Shown: positions 1-8,237, counted from the stretch's first letter. The stretch is DNA of 32,940 nucleotides from Eubacteriaceae bacterium (GCA_030156895.1 JASGLP010000032.1:1-32940); one strand, 5' to 3'. Notes: generated by a model from the letters alone, not told the origin. Numbers and translations are program-made.

Positions 1-59
1 GATAATCAGCTCTTTTTGCTTTTTTAACTGATAAATTCTATAGTATGCTTTTATACTGG

Positions 60-1214
60 TCATTTTTTAAGTGAAAATGGTTTTGTGAATAATTCGGGTT
101 TAATCTTTTCACAGACAAAAACCACTTCCGTCTCAGTCAGACTATAATAGAGGGGTAAACGCAAAAGTCTTTCGCTTTCTCTGCTGGTATGGATATCCTC
201 GCCGACAAACTGGCCAAATTTCTTTCCTGCCGAACTCGTATGCAAGGGAATATAATGAAAAACAGCCATAATCCCATTCATTTTCAGCCAGTCAATTAAA
301 TCTTGACGGACTTTTTTGTTTTCCACCTTGATATAAAAAAGGTGACCATTATGCGATACCTGCTCAGGAACGACCGGCAAACTGATAAGGCCTGCTTCTT
401 CCAAAGCTTTCAACTGAGTGTAATAAGCATCCCACAATGCCAAACGCTTTTCTTGAATCAAGTCTGCGGCTTCCAGCTGGGCATAGAGGTAGGCCGCATT
501 TAATTCACTGGGCAGATAGGACGATCCCAGATCCACCCATGAATAAAAGTCAACTTCCTGATTAATAAAGGCCTGACGGTTTGTCCCCTTATCGCGGAGT
601 ATTCCTGCCGGCCTCATAAAACAATCCTCCTTGATTAACAGCGCCCCGCCTTCACCCATGGTGAAATTTTTGGTTTCATGAAAAGAATAGCAGCCAAAAT
701 GACCAATGCTTCCCAGTGTTTGATTTTTATAGCTGGCCATCACTCCCTGGGCAGCATCCTCTACTACCTGCAGCTTATTAGTTTTAGCAATTGCCATGAT
801 GCTATCCATTTCACAAGCGATGCCCCCATAATGCACAGGTACGATCACTTTCGTTTTTTTAGTAATTGCTGCTTCAATCATAGTTTCATCGATATTCATG
901 GTGTCCGGTCGAATATCCACAAAGATTATTTTAGCACCACGAAGGGCAAAGGCATTGGCGGTCGATACAAAGGTAAAAGCCGGCATGATCACTTCATCCC
1001 CTGGCTGAATCCCACTCAGCATGGCAGCCATTTCTAGAGCATGAGTGCCTGAGCTCGTCAAAAAAGCCCCACAGACAGCCGCCTTATTTCGCAACCAGTC
1101 TGTGCAGGCCTTAGTAAAATAGCCGTCACCGGCAATCTTTTGATAATCGGTGGCAGCTTTCTTCATATAGTCAATTTCATTTCCTAAAAACAAAGGTTTA
1201 TTAAATGCTATCAT
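60..1214 (-). CDS. wecE: dTDP-4-amino-4,6-dideoxygalactose transaminase (WecE/RffA-type, DegT family)
   Basis: PLP-dependent sugar aminotransferase, expected to convert dTDP-4-keto-6-deoxyglucose to dTDP-4-amino-4,6-dideoxygalactose in the cytoplasm. The protein (384 aa; E. coli WecE is about 376) follows WecE closely from memory: GDEVIMPAFTFVSTANAF near residues 72-89, VDIRPDTMNIDE at 99-110, VEDAAQG with Asp153, and SFHETKN with the likely Schiff-base Lys182. I start it at the ATG at 1214, which has AAGGAAAG just upstream; a TTG further upstream (1244) would overlap tauB and lacks a good site. It is the last gene of the tau-like run, 19 bp after tauB, which is an odd neighbour for a sugar enzyme. 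GT2, ATP-grasp and GT-C genes further on suggest a shared glycan pathway (inference). The family assignment is strong; the exact sugar is inferred. Confidence 0.9.
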   Translation of the reverse strand: MIAFNKPLFLGNEIDYMKKAATDYQKIAGDGYFTKACTDWLRNKAAVCGAFLTSSGTHALEMAAMLSGIQPGDEVIMPAFTFVSTANAFALRGAKIIFVDIRPDTMNIDETMIEAAITKKTKVIVPVHYGGIACEMDSIMAIAKTNKLQVVEDAAQGVMASYKNQTLGSIGHFGCYSFHETKNFTMGEGGALLIKEDCFMRPAGILRDKGTNRQAFINQEVDFYSWVDLGSSYLPSELNAAYLYAQLEAADLIQEKRLALWDAYYTQLKALEEAGLISLPVVPEQVSHNGHLFYIKVENKKVRQDLIDWLKMNGIMAVFHYIPLHTSSAGKKFGQFVGEDIHTSRESERLLRLPLYYSLTETEVVFVCEKIKPELFTKPFSLKK

Positions 1215-1233
1215 TGGTCTTTCCTTAACTGAA

Positions 1234-2004
1234 TCAGATGTCAATGAGATTTAAAATCTCTTCTCTTAAGGCCAGATATTTTTCATCCAGCTGCAGGCGC
1301 CCGGTCTTTTGGTCAACCGCGTATGAAAAATCTGACTGAAATTCTCGAATAATGGAACCCGGACTTTTAGACATAACCAGCAGTCTTGTACCCAGAGCCA
1401 GCGCTTCATCCACATCGTGGGTGATCATAAAAATGGTATTCTTATTTTCCTTCCAGATGGTCCGAACCAGCTGCTGCATATGAATCCGGGTTAGGGCATC
1501 CAGCGCGCCAAAGGGTTCATCCAAAAGAAGAATCGCCGGCTCATTGGCCAAAGCTCTGGCCAAAGCAACCCGCTGGCGCATTCCGCCTGAGAGCTGAAAG
1601 GGCGGCAGATCCTCAACATCCAGTAAATGGATCTGTTTTAAGAAATGGGTGGCAATCTCAGAAACTTGCCCTTTGGGAAGTCCCTTGATTTTCGGCCCGA
1701 ATTCCACATTTTGCCTGACGCTCATCCAGGGATATAAAGAGGCCGACTGAAAAACAACCCCACGATTCCAGTCCGGTCCAACAACTGGCTGGCCCTGCAT
1801 CAGAATTGAGCCTTCACTGGGAGGAATAAAGCCCGCTATCACATTGAGCAGGGTAGATTTTCCGCAACCGGAAGGGCCTAAAACACAGATAAAATCGTTC
1901 TTATCAATCGACAGATCAATTTGTGTGACCGCCCGCAGTTTTGTTTCATCTGTCTGATAATCTACTGCCAGCTTTTTAATTTCAATGATTCGATCTGCCG
2001 TCAT
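1234..2004 (-). CDS. tauB: Taurine/sulfonate-type ABC transporter ATPase (TauB/SsuB)
   Basis: Cytoplasmic ATPase that powers import by the adjacent permease and binding lipoprotein. In 256 aa it has Walker A GPSGCGKST (43-51), a Q-loop glutamine near 86, signature LSGGMRQR (138-145), Walker B ILLLDEP (158-164) and a switch His196 in THD. PWMSVRQNV and RIHMQQLV are typical of the nitrate/sulfonate/taurine (COG1116) subfamily. The ATG at 2004 has an AGGAGG site 6 bases upstream and follows the tauA stop by 9 bp, so translation is probably coupled. ATPases of this subfamily are hard to tell apart on their own; the Tau label comes from the neighbouring tauA and tauC. Confidence 0.88.
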   Translation of the reverse strand: MTADRIIEIKKLAVDYQTDETKLRAVTQIDLSIDKNDFICVLGPSGCGKSTLLNVIAGFIPPSEGSILMQGQPVVGPDWNRGVVFQSASLYPWMSVRQNVEFGPKIKGLPKGQVSEIATHFLKQIHLLDVEDLPPFQLSGGMRQRVALARALANEPAILLLDEPFGALDALTRIHMQQLVRTIWKENKNTIFMITHDVDEALALGTRLLVMSKSPGSIIREFQSDFSYAVDQKTGRLQLDEKYLALREEILNLIDI

Positions 2005-2013
2005 AATGACCTC

Positions 2014-3039
2014 CTATTCTAATGACATTTCAATATATAAGGGATTTAAATATTCGTTAAAAGCTTCCTGTGATGGCGCCGAATCTATTGATTTTTGCTC
2101 AGCCAAAAAATCTGCTGTATCTTTCATAATCTGGGCAAAATGGCCGGGACTATCTGATGTCCCCATGTATTCTTCAGACAATTCTTCTTCCGGCGTCAAC
2201 CAGATTGAACCAGACATTTGCGACAATGCTTGGTCAGATGTAATGGCCAATTCTGTGGCAACAGAATCAGCTGCCTCCTGAGCATCAGCCCGATAAATAT
2301 CACCACCTTGGCTTAAAACTTTTATAAAGCCCGCCACCAGATCCGGATAGTTACTTGAGAATTCTTTTTGAACCAGCAAAACATTGGCAGTAATATAACC
2401 TTCTTCAGCCATATCCGCACTATCAACCAATATGCTGCCAGTCTTTGTCAGCTCACCCAGGCTGGGTTGCCAGGTGTATGCGGCGTTAATATCCCCGCGC
2501 TCCCAGGCCGCAACGATATCCGCTGTCGGCATATCCAAGAGCTCCACCTGATCTGCGATGCCATTTTCTTTTAAATAATTTAAAAGGATATAATGTGATG
2601 TCGATGCGAAGGGCGTTGCAATCTTCTGACCGACCAGATCTTGAGCAGTCATGATACCAGAGCCTTCCTTAACAGCCAGCCCTTCAATTTCGCCCAGAAC
2701 TTCGTGAATCCAGATCATTTCCACGTCAATCCCCCGAGCTAGTGCAATAATGGCATTGGTATTGCCCATACTGGCAAAATCAATACTCCCTGATGCCAGA
2801 GCCTGATTGGCTTCCGCTCCAGAATCAAAAATAATAAATTCATAGGATATGCCCAATTCCGAAAAATAAGCATCAAAGAGATCTTTGGTCTTACTGACCA
2901 TTTCATCATTTGGCACACGCAAATAGCCGATTTTTACTTCTTCCGGCAGATCACTGCTGGAATTCTGACTTCCACATCCTGCTAACCCTATGATGCAGAC
3001 AAGTAAAGCAGCAAACAAAAGTATTCCCTTTTTCATCAT
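2014..3039 (-). CDS. tauA: Taurine ABC transporter substrate-binding lipoprotein (TauA-like)
   Basis: Extracytoplasmic solute receptor anchored as a lipoprotein: the signal ends in LAGC with Cys22 as the lipidation site. The body resembles E. coli TauA segment by segment: FDSGAEANQALASGSIDF, the GNTNAI loop, DLVGQKIATPFASTSHYILL, and the pair AAWERGDINAAYTWQP. This is better than a generic NMT1/SsuA match. I start at the ATG at 3039 because AAGGAGG lies 5 bases upstream; an upstream in-frame start at 3075 adds 12 residues that do not look like a signal. The order permease-receptor-ATPase is compact. No taurine dioxygenase lies nearby, as expected for an anaerobe. The ligand could be another sulfonate such as isethionate or sulfoacetate. 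Confidence 0.87.
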   Translation of the reverse strand: MMKKGILLFAALLVCIIGLAGCGSQNSSSDLPEEVKIGYLRVPNDEMVSKTKDLFDAYFSELGISYEFIIFDSGAEANQALASGSIDFASMGNTNAIIALARGIDVEMIWIHEVLGEIEGLAVKEGSGIMTAQDLVGQKIATPFASTSHYILLNYLKENGIADQVELLDMPTADIVAAWERGDINAAYTWQPSLGELTKTGSILVDSADMAEEGYITANVLLVQKEFSSNYPDLVAGFIKVLSQGGDIYRADAQEAADSVATELAITSDQALSQMSGSIWLTPEEELSEEYMGTSDSPGHFAQIMKDTADFLAEQKSIDSAPSQEAFNEYLNPLYIEMSLE

Positions 3040-3105
3040 TTCTACCTCCTTATATAATATTTTTAGATATAGCACGTTACATTGAAAATTTTAAATTTTG
3101 TTAGG

Positions 3106-3879
3106 CTATTGGTAGCCTTTCCAGAAAATAATTTTATTTTCGATGGTTCGAAGACCTAGATCAATCAGCACGCCGGTAATTCCCATTACGATAATACCAA
3201 CAAAAATGACGCTGCTTTTTAAATATCGGGAAGCATCCAGAACCATCCAGCCGACCCCGGAAGTTGCCGCAATCATCTCAGCCGAGACCAGGGTTGTATA
3301 AGCAACCCCAACGGCTGTTCTGATCGAGGTAAAGATATCCGGCAGACAGGCCGGCACAACAATTCTGTAAAAAAGGTCTTTTCCTTTGGCTCCCAGTGAT
3401 TGGGCACTCAAAAGATATTCCAGCTGGATATTTTTGACCGCTGACACACAAGCAATATAAATGGGCGCAAAGGCCGCTAAAAAAAGCAGGGTTACCTTTG
3501 AAGATTCACCAATTCCCAGCCATAGAATCAAAACGATATAATAAGCCAGGGGCGGCAGGGGTCGGTAGAACTGAACGATCGAATCAACAATCGCCCCCAC
3601 CTTTTTAAAATAGCCGCTGAGAAGTCCCAGCGGCACCGCTGTTACAATGGCCAATCCGGAGGCCAGGAAAAGTCTTAAGAGACTGATCCCTAAATGCTTC
3701 CAGAAAGGAATGCCATTATAACCGTTTTTTACAATATCAACAAATGTATTCAATACTTCTTTCGGTGAGGGGATAATCAGATGTGAAACCAGGCCAAATT
3801 CGGTAATCACATACCAGACCAGAAAAATAACCAGCCAGGTCACTATGGTTAATCGCCGGTGATTCTTGCCTTCTTTCAT
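3106..3879 (-). CDS. tauC: Taurine-type ABC transporter permease (TauC-like)
   Basis: Inner-membrane channel subunit (257 aa, about six hydrophobic segments). The EAA loop region AQSLGAKGKDLFYRIVVPA contacts the ATPase. FYRPLPPLAYYIVLILWLGIG and VSAEMIAATSGVGWMV match TauC/SsuC permeases, and TauC best by eye. The ATG is preceded by AGGGGG. It is the first gene of the importer run, 61 bp after the reductase gene that is read in the same direction, so read-through from the reductase is possible. A short inverted repeat (CAATCA...TGATTG) sits in that gap, with no T-run to make it a terminator. Confidence 0.87.
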   Translation of the reverse strand: MKEGKNHRRLTIVTWLVIFLVWYVITEFGLVSHLIIPSPKEVLNTFVDIVKNGYNGIPFWKHLGISLLRLFLASGLAIVTAVPLGLLSGYFKKVGAIVDSIVQFYRPLPPLAYYIVLILWLGIGESSKVTLLFLAAFAPIYIACVSAVKNIQLEYLLSAQSLGAKGKDLFYRIVVPACLPDIFTSIRTAVGVAYTTLVSAEMIAATSGVGWMVLDASRYLKSSVIFVGIIVMGITGVLIDLGLRTIENKIIFWKGYQ

Positions 3880-3940
3880 TCGAACATCCCCCTTTAGTCA
3901 AAATTTCCTGTCAATCACAAATTGATTGGATATGTCTATT

Positions 3941-5638
3941 CTAGCAAAAATTATAGTCCGTTACAATGGGTTTACGGTTTCTTGTCTGATCGTTGTAGTA
4001 CTCATACATACAAATCCCCAGGAAAGATCCTGAAATATTAATGATATTATCAAAACCTAACTGACCCAAGGCTCTGGCCATGTTATAGCTGCGCTGAGCA
4101 CTTCGACAGTGGACATAAACCGGCTGGTCTTTGGGAATTTCATCCAAACGCTGACGGAACTGGCTTAAGGGAATATTTTTCGCAGTAATCAAATGGCTGG
4201 CGGCATATTCGCCGGGCTCACGGGCATCGATGATAAAGGCGTCATTTTCCACCAGTTCCCGAACCTTGGTGACAGCAACCTGTTTAAATTCTCCATTTAA
4301 CAGATTTAGCGCCACCATAGCGGCAAAGTTTACCGGATCTTTAGCGGTTGAAAATGCCGGTGCGTAACATAATTCCAGTTCTTTCAGGTCTTCCAATGTT
4401 GCTCCCATTGTAATCATTGCCGCAATCACATCGACACGTTTGGTGGCATTCCCGCGACTGATGGCCTGGGCACCAAGAATTTTGCCGGTGGGCACTTCAT
4501 AAACCAGTTTAAAGAAAAATTGACTGTTTCCCGGCATCAGTCCGACGATATCACCGGGAATAATATAAACCATGTCATAGGGAATCCCGCTTTTTTGGGC
4601 AGCGCATTCAGTTAAACCGGTTGATGCCACATTCATTTCAAAGATTTTGATGCAGGATGATCCAATGACCCCATTATTTCTGGTGGGTCGGCCATATAAA
4701 TGATCCGCTGCTGATCTCGCCTGCTTCTGAGCCGGTCCGGCCAGAGCCAACTTGGTTTTTTTATGGGTCAGCTGATGGAAGACTTCAATGGCATCACCCA
4801 CTGCATAAATGTCAGGATCGCTGGTCTGGTAATGCTGGTTAACTAAAATGGCACCCGTTTCACCGATGGCCAGATCGTTTTCTTTGGCCAGCTTTGTATC
4901 CGGGGTCACACCAATGGCCATAATAACTGCCTGAGCCTTCAATGTTTTGCCGGATTCCAGTTCTACCGAATCGTCAAATATTTTGGCAATGGCATCCTCA
5001 AGAATCAGATCGACATCATTATCCATCAGCTCTTTATGTAAAATCTGAGCCATATCATAGTCCATGGTACACATGATCTGGTCAGCCTTTTCAACCAGGG
5101 TAACGTGATAGCCTTGAGAGGACAGCTTTAAATTTTCTGCAACTTCCACACCGATAAAACCACCGCCAACGACGATTACATCTTTAACACCATTTAGTAA
5201 AAACTTATTGATTTTATCAATGTCCACAACATTTTTAACACTAAAGACATGGGGCTTGTCATAACCAGGTATAGGTGGCACGATTGGGTTTGCGCCCGGT
5301 GCCAGGAATAGTGCATCATAGCCTTCCTGGTAGACTTTTCCTGTTTCCAGCTCTTGAACCGTTACTGTTTTGTTGACACGATCAATCCCTGTCACTTCCT
5401 GATTGACCCGTGCATCAATATTATATTGCTTATTAAAATTATCCGGACACATCAGCACCAGATCTTCACTATTTTCAATCATACCACTTAAATGATTGGG
5501 CAGACAACAATTGGAAAAGGAAACATTGGGTCCTTTTTCAAACATGACCACCTGAGCCGATTCATCCAGTCTTCTAACTCTGGCGGCAACAGATGCGCCA
5601 CCAGCTACACCACCGACAATTACAACTTTTTTTCCCAT
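3941..5638 (-). CDS. CoA-disulfide/NADH-dependent persulfide reductase with C-terminal rhodanese domain
   Basis: Two-dinucleotide-binding flavoprotein fused to a rhodanese (565 aa), as in the CoADR-Rhd/Npsr family that reduces CoA disulfide, CoA persulfide or polysulfide with NAD(P)H. The FAD motif is VVIVGGVAGGASVAAR (5-20), and the NAD motif is VIVVGGGFIGVEVAEN near 155-170. The redox cysteine lies in SFSNCCLP, where Cys44 is followed by a second Cys45; most relatives have a single Cys followed by Gly. YAVGDA precedes the dimerisation domain. The rhodanese has DAREPGEYAASH and active-site CRSAQRS with Cys511, and the protein ends in Cys565. The ATG at 5638 has a GGAGAG site. It lies downstream of the TsuA-like transporter gene on the same strand, with a 131-bp repeat between, which fits reduction of imported sulfane sulfur (inference). 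Confidence 0.88.
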   Translation of the reverse strand: MGKKVVIVGGVAGGASVAARVRRLDESAQVVMFEKGPNVSFSNCCLPNHLSGMIENSEDLVLMCPDNFNKQYNIDARVNQEVTGIDRVNKTVTVQELETGKVYQEGYDALFLAPGANPIVPPIPGYDKPHVFSVKNVVDIDKINKFLLNGVKDVIVVGGGFIGVEVAENLKLSSQGYHVTLVEKADQIMCTMDYDMAQILHKELMDNDVDLILEDAIAKIFDDSVELESGKTLKAQAVIMAIGVTPDTKLAKENDLAIGETGAILVNQHYQTSDPDIYAVGDAIEVFHQLTHKKTKLALAGPAQKQARSAADHLYGRPTRNNGVIGSSCIKIFEMNVASTGLTECAAQKSGIPYDMVYIIPGDIVGLMPGNSQFFFKLVYEVPTGKILGAQAISRGNATKRVDVIAAMITMGATLEDLKELELCYAPAFSTAKDPVNFAAMVALNLLNGEFKQVAVTKVRELVENDAFIIDAREPGEYAASHLITAKNIPLSQFRQRLDEIPKDQPVYVHCRSAQRSYNMARALGQLGFDNIINISGSFLGICMYEYYNDQTRNRKPIVTDYNFC

Positions 5639-5690
5639 TTTTTCTCTCCTCGTCTATTAAATTTAAACACAAGATGTTTTAATAAACCCC

Positions 5691-5821
5691 GCACCGACCA
5701 ATTGGATTTCGCAGTCTGCGCGCGGATTCGTACAGTTGCCCAATTTGGAAGTGCTAATTATTAGCGTTTCCCTGCAACTGTTCGCCCCGAGGCAGACAGC
5801 TGAAAAGCCAATTGTCGGTGC
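5691..5821. repeat. 131-bp imperfect palindromic intergenic element, copy 1
   Basis: Ends are inverted: GCACCGA(C)CAATTGG at 5691-5705 and CCAATTGTCGGTGC at 5808-5821. Inside, GTCTGC (5714-5719) pairs with GCAGAC (5792-5797), CAGTTGC (5733-5739) with GCAACTG (5774-5780), and the apex GCTAATTATTAGC (5753-5765) is nearly self-complementary. The whole element can therefore fold as one long interrupted hairpin in DNA or RNA. A gap-free second copy lies at 31002-31132; I count about 14 differences by hand (roughly 89% identical). It has no coding capacity of its own. It sits between the fused YeeE gene and the reductase gene, both on the minus strand. It could be a MITE-like non-autonomous element or a structured RNA; I do not recognise a named family. 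Confidence 0.85.
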
Positions 5822-5879
5822 TCAGGTGTTAAAATTAACTATATCTTCATTCTAAATAACAATCTGTTTAGTTATTAAT

Positions 5880-7133
5880 TTACTTTTTATAACGGCTAGG
5901 TGGCAATACATCCACTTTTCCGGCAAAAAATTTCAGGGCAAAGAGGCTGCCCAACCATAGGGTAAAGAAGAATCCCCAACCGGATAATGAAAAGTTCCCG
6001 ATTCCTGAGAAAAGGGCTCCAATATTACAACCACCTGCCAGTCTGGCACCAAAACCCATTAAAAATCCGCCCAGTAAATAATAGAGGCTGTCTTTAAATT
6101 TAAAGCCCCGGTTAAATGTCCAGCGGCCGGCAAATAAAAAGGCAATGGCCGCACCCAATATGATGCCGATATTTCTCAGGGATCCGGGATCATTTAGAAT
6201 CCCATTATTGGCAGCCAGTACATTCGATTGAAAAACCGGTGCTGTAAACGAAACCCCGAACATCTGTAAAAACGCAATCCCCCAAGTCGTTAAAGGCCCG
6301 GTTACTCCCCAGCTGTGACGGGCGGTAATTAAGATAAAGGCAAACATAATGGCAAGCAAAATCCCTCCGGTCATAAAGGACCAGCGCTGGACAAAGAGTT
6401 TGTGAAAGGTCGGATAGGAAAATAATTTAAAGGGTACCGTATCCGGAATTGGCAACTCTTCATCTTCATAAACTGTTTCAGTATATGTGCCTTCTTTTTT
6501 CCTAAAGTCCTCATATTTTCGGACAATAATATAAAGTATCAATAAAAGCAGATAGGATACCAGGACAGCTCCCACATAACCCAGTAAATCCGGCAGGTAC
6601 AATTCGATTCCAATTTGTCCAATGGCTGAATTATTTAAAGCACTTTGAGCCATCAAGCCGGGAATCGATCCGAATACAAAGGTGACCAGGGCGATCAGGG
6701 ATCTGCCTTCACCTTCCCCCACATCACTCAAGGTTCCTGATGCGCAGCCACCAGCTAAAATCATGCCGATACCAAACAAAAAGCCCCCCAGTAAAATCGA
6801 AATGTTAAGAAATTTCAAGGAGCTCAATCCCGGTGGATCAATCCCCATCTGGACCGCCGACCACTGCAAACCAGCTGCCAAAAACATGGAAATAGCGAAC
6901 ATCACCAGCAAGGCTTTACTTAAAGAGCCTTCGCCGGTTACATAAATTCGTTTAAATCCGCCGGCAAATCCGTAACGCGATCTGGTTAAAATGTAGCCAA
7001 GGGCCACACCAGTCATTAGAAAGAGCGGCAAAAACTGATCTTTCATCCCCTTTACCGCGCCGAAAATTATAATAGCGATTAATAATACCAAACCAATATA
7101 AGGTTGGATTTTCTTTTTAGGTGTTAATTCCAT
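5880..7133 (-). CDS. YeeE/YedE (TsuA-like) thiosulfate/sulfur transporter, fused two-repeat form
   Basis: Polytopic membrane protein (417 aa, about ten hydrophobic segments) of the YeeE/YedE family, whose studied members import thiosulfate through conserved cysteines. Two homologous halves are visible. Half 1 has LAGGCASGTLSDVGEG with Cys130. Half 2 has LAGGCNIGALFSGIGNFSLSG with Cys369. They are joined by a charged cytoplasmic linker near 205-240. Where the split homologue has RSRFCF, this protein has RSRYGF (Gly55 in place of Cys). The ATG at 7133 has a GGAGGAAG site. It lies between the rhodanese lipoprotein gene upstream and the reductase gene downstream, which suggests a surface-to-cytoplasm sulfane-sulfur route (inference). 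Substrate is unproven. Confidence 0.85.
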   Translation of the reverse strand: MELTPKKKIQPYIGLVLLIAIIIFGAVKGMKDQFLPLFLMTGVALGYILTRSRYGFAGGFKRIYVTGEGSLSKALLVMFAISMFLAAGLQWSAVQMGIDPPGLSSLKFLNISILLGGFLFGIGMILAGGCASGTLSDVGEGEGRSLIALVTFVFGSIPGLMAQSALNNSAIGQIGIELYLPDLLGYVGAVLVSYLLLLILYIIVRKYEDFRKKEGTYTETVYEDEELPIPDTVPFKLFSYPTFHKLFVQRWSFMTGGILLAIMFAFILITARHSWGVTGPLTTWGIAFLQMFGVSFTAPVFQSNVLAANNGILNDPGSLRNIGIILGAAIAFLFAGRWTFNRGFKFKDSLYYLLGGFLMGFGARLAGGCNIGALFSGIGNFSLSGWGFFFTLWLGSLFALKFFAGKVDVLPPSRYKK

Positions 7134-7158
7134 TATGCTTCCTCCTCTATGAGAACTT

Positions 7159-7240
7159 CTGTTAACAGGTGTCTGCGAAATGATAAAGGCAAAATATTAA
7201 GCAATCAAGTGCTTATCATTTCGCAACAACCTGTAAACAG
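7159..7240. repeat. Long inverted repeat (intercistronic hairpin 1)
   Basis: An inner perfect 13-bp stem, TGCGAAATGATAA (7174-7186) against TTATCATTTCGCA (7213-7225), encloses a 26-nt loop. It is extended, after a 3-nt internal loop on each side, by an outer 12-bp stem CTGTTAACAGGT (7159-7170) against ACCTGTAAACAG (7229-7240) with one mismatch. No T-run follows on either strand, so it is not a classical intrinsic terminator. It lies in the 147-bp gap between the rhodanese lipoprotein gene and the fused YeeE gene, directly abutting a second hairpin. An mRNA processing or stabilising role, or a mobile palindrome, are possibilities. Confidence 0.8.
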
Positions 7241-7270
7241 GACATGAAATGGCCAAAACCATTTCATGTC
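7241..7270. repeat. Perfect 12-bp inverted repeat (intercistronic hairpin 2)
   Basis: GACATGAAATGG (7241-7252) and CCATTTCATGTC (7259-7270) are exact inverse complements around the 6-nt loop CCAAAA. It begins at the base after hairpin 1 ends and lies 11 bp from the end of the rhodanese lipoprotein coding sequence (minus strand). Read on the minus strand it is the first structure after that gene's stop, but it is not followed by a T-tract. It could protect the 3' end of the upstream message or slow transcription into the YeeE gene. Confidence 0.8.
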
Positions 7271-7280
7271 GTGATAGATT

Positions 7281-8219
7281 TTATTCAGTTACCAGTGGAT
7301 AACCTTTGTTTGTCCAGCCAGCTGTTCCAGTTGCATCAGTACCAGCACCAGAATTTAAGGATACAGCATCATAACCCAGTAAACGCAGTCCAGCTACAGT
7401 TTGTCCGGCTGTTTGTCCGGTGTAGCAATAAACAATGATTGTTTTATCACTTGGCAATGTCGAGAAATCCGCTTCCATTCCCTTGGCAAATGGGATATTT
7501 ACAGCCCCTTCAATATGGCCTGCTGCGTAATCATCAGCATTTCGGATATCCAGGAACTGGATACTTTCATCACCGGCATCAAGAAGTGCTTTGGCATCAT
7601 CTTCAGTGATTTTATAGTTTGCAAATTGTGTGTCTTTTACATCAGCAAGGCCGGCATAATAGTCATCAATTGCCGTTTGAATGTCCGGTTCAATCGCAGT
7701 TTCAATGGTGGTATCAAACTCATTTGCCGTCGTTTCAATGATTTCATCAACACCTTCTACCTGAGAAATCCCCAGCTTGTAGCCAAGATTAACTGATTTT
7801 GCTTCAAACCCTGCTAGGTTGAAAAGCATAACGGTCTGACCAGCCGTCTGGCCGGTTACACAATAAATCATCACCGGTTTATCAGCGGGAATATTATTGA
7901 TGTTGGCCGCTAATTCTGTGCCCCAAGGCATATTCAGCGCACCTTTTACATGGCCTGCAGCATAATCATCAGCGCTTCTGATATCGATGATTGTCATGTC
8001 TTCACCAGCTTTAACCATATCCACAAAATCCGTCTGACTGATTTTATGAATATCATCCGGCAAGTTTGCAAAATAATCATTGACCGCAGTTTCTACCACT
8101 TTTTCATCTGCTGTTTCATCCGTCTGACTCGTGTCAGTTGAGCTGGAACTGCAGGCACTCACAAATAACAATGCAAAAACCATTGTTAACAACACGAGCA
8201 ATCGACTTTTTTTAATCAT
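7281..8219 (-). CDS. Lipoprotein with two tandem rhodanese domains
   Basis: Surface-anchored sulfurtransferase candidate of 312 aa. The N-terminus is a lipoprotein signal ending VSAC (Cys23), followed by a Ser/Thr-rich linker. Rhodanese domain 1 (about 57-150) has DIRSADDYAAGH and active Cys120 in YCVTGQTAGQT; domain 2 (about 200-305) has DIRNADDYAAGH and Cys265 in YCYTGQTAGQT. Both cysteines are present, but the loops lack the arginines of classical CRxGxR thiosulfate sulfurtransferases, so the substrate may differ. The near-identical loops suggest domain duplication. ATG at 8219 has a GGAGGAAAAG site. It is the first gene of a minus-strand series continuing into the fused YeeE and the persulfide reductase, and may present sulfane sulfur to the transporter (inference). 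Confidence 0.87.
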   Translation of the reverse strand: MIKKSRLLVLLTMVFALLFVSACSSSSTDTSQTDETADEKVVETAVNDYFANLPDDIHKISQTDFVDMVKAGEDMTIIDIRSADDYAAGHVKGALNMPWGTELAANINNIPADKPVMIYCVTGQTAGQTVMLFNLAGFEAKSVNLGYKLGISQVEGVDEIIETTANEFDTTIETAIEPDIQTAIDDYYAGLADVKDTQFANYKITEDDAKALLDAGDESIQFLDIRNADDYAAGHIEGAVNIPFAKGMEADFSTLPSDKTIIVYCYTGQTAGQTVAGLRLLGYDAVSLNSGAGTDATGTAGWTNKGYPLVTE

Positions 8220-8237
8220 TTTTCTTTTCCTCCACTC

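Noticed and set aside
1-59. AGTAT...ATACT hairpin after wecE as a terminator
   Set aside because: Only a 5-bp AT-rich stem, with no contiguous T-tract downstream on the minus strand.
3915-3936. CAATCA...TGATTG inverted repeat between the reductase and tauC as a terminator
   Set aside because: Only a 6-bp AT-rich stem and no T-run; could be chance.
5492-5764. Plus-strand open frame of 90 codons across the reductase start and repeat copy 1
   Set aside because: It is antisense to a strongly supported gene and runs into the repeat; no ribosome binding site or family resemblance.
5691-5821. Treating the 131-bp element as a plain intrinsic terminator
   Set aside because: It is much longer than a terminator, lacks a T-tract on either side, and its second copy lies just before a promoter.
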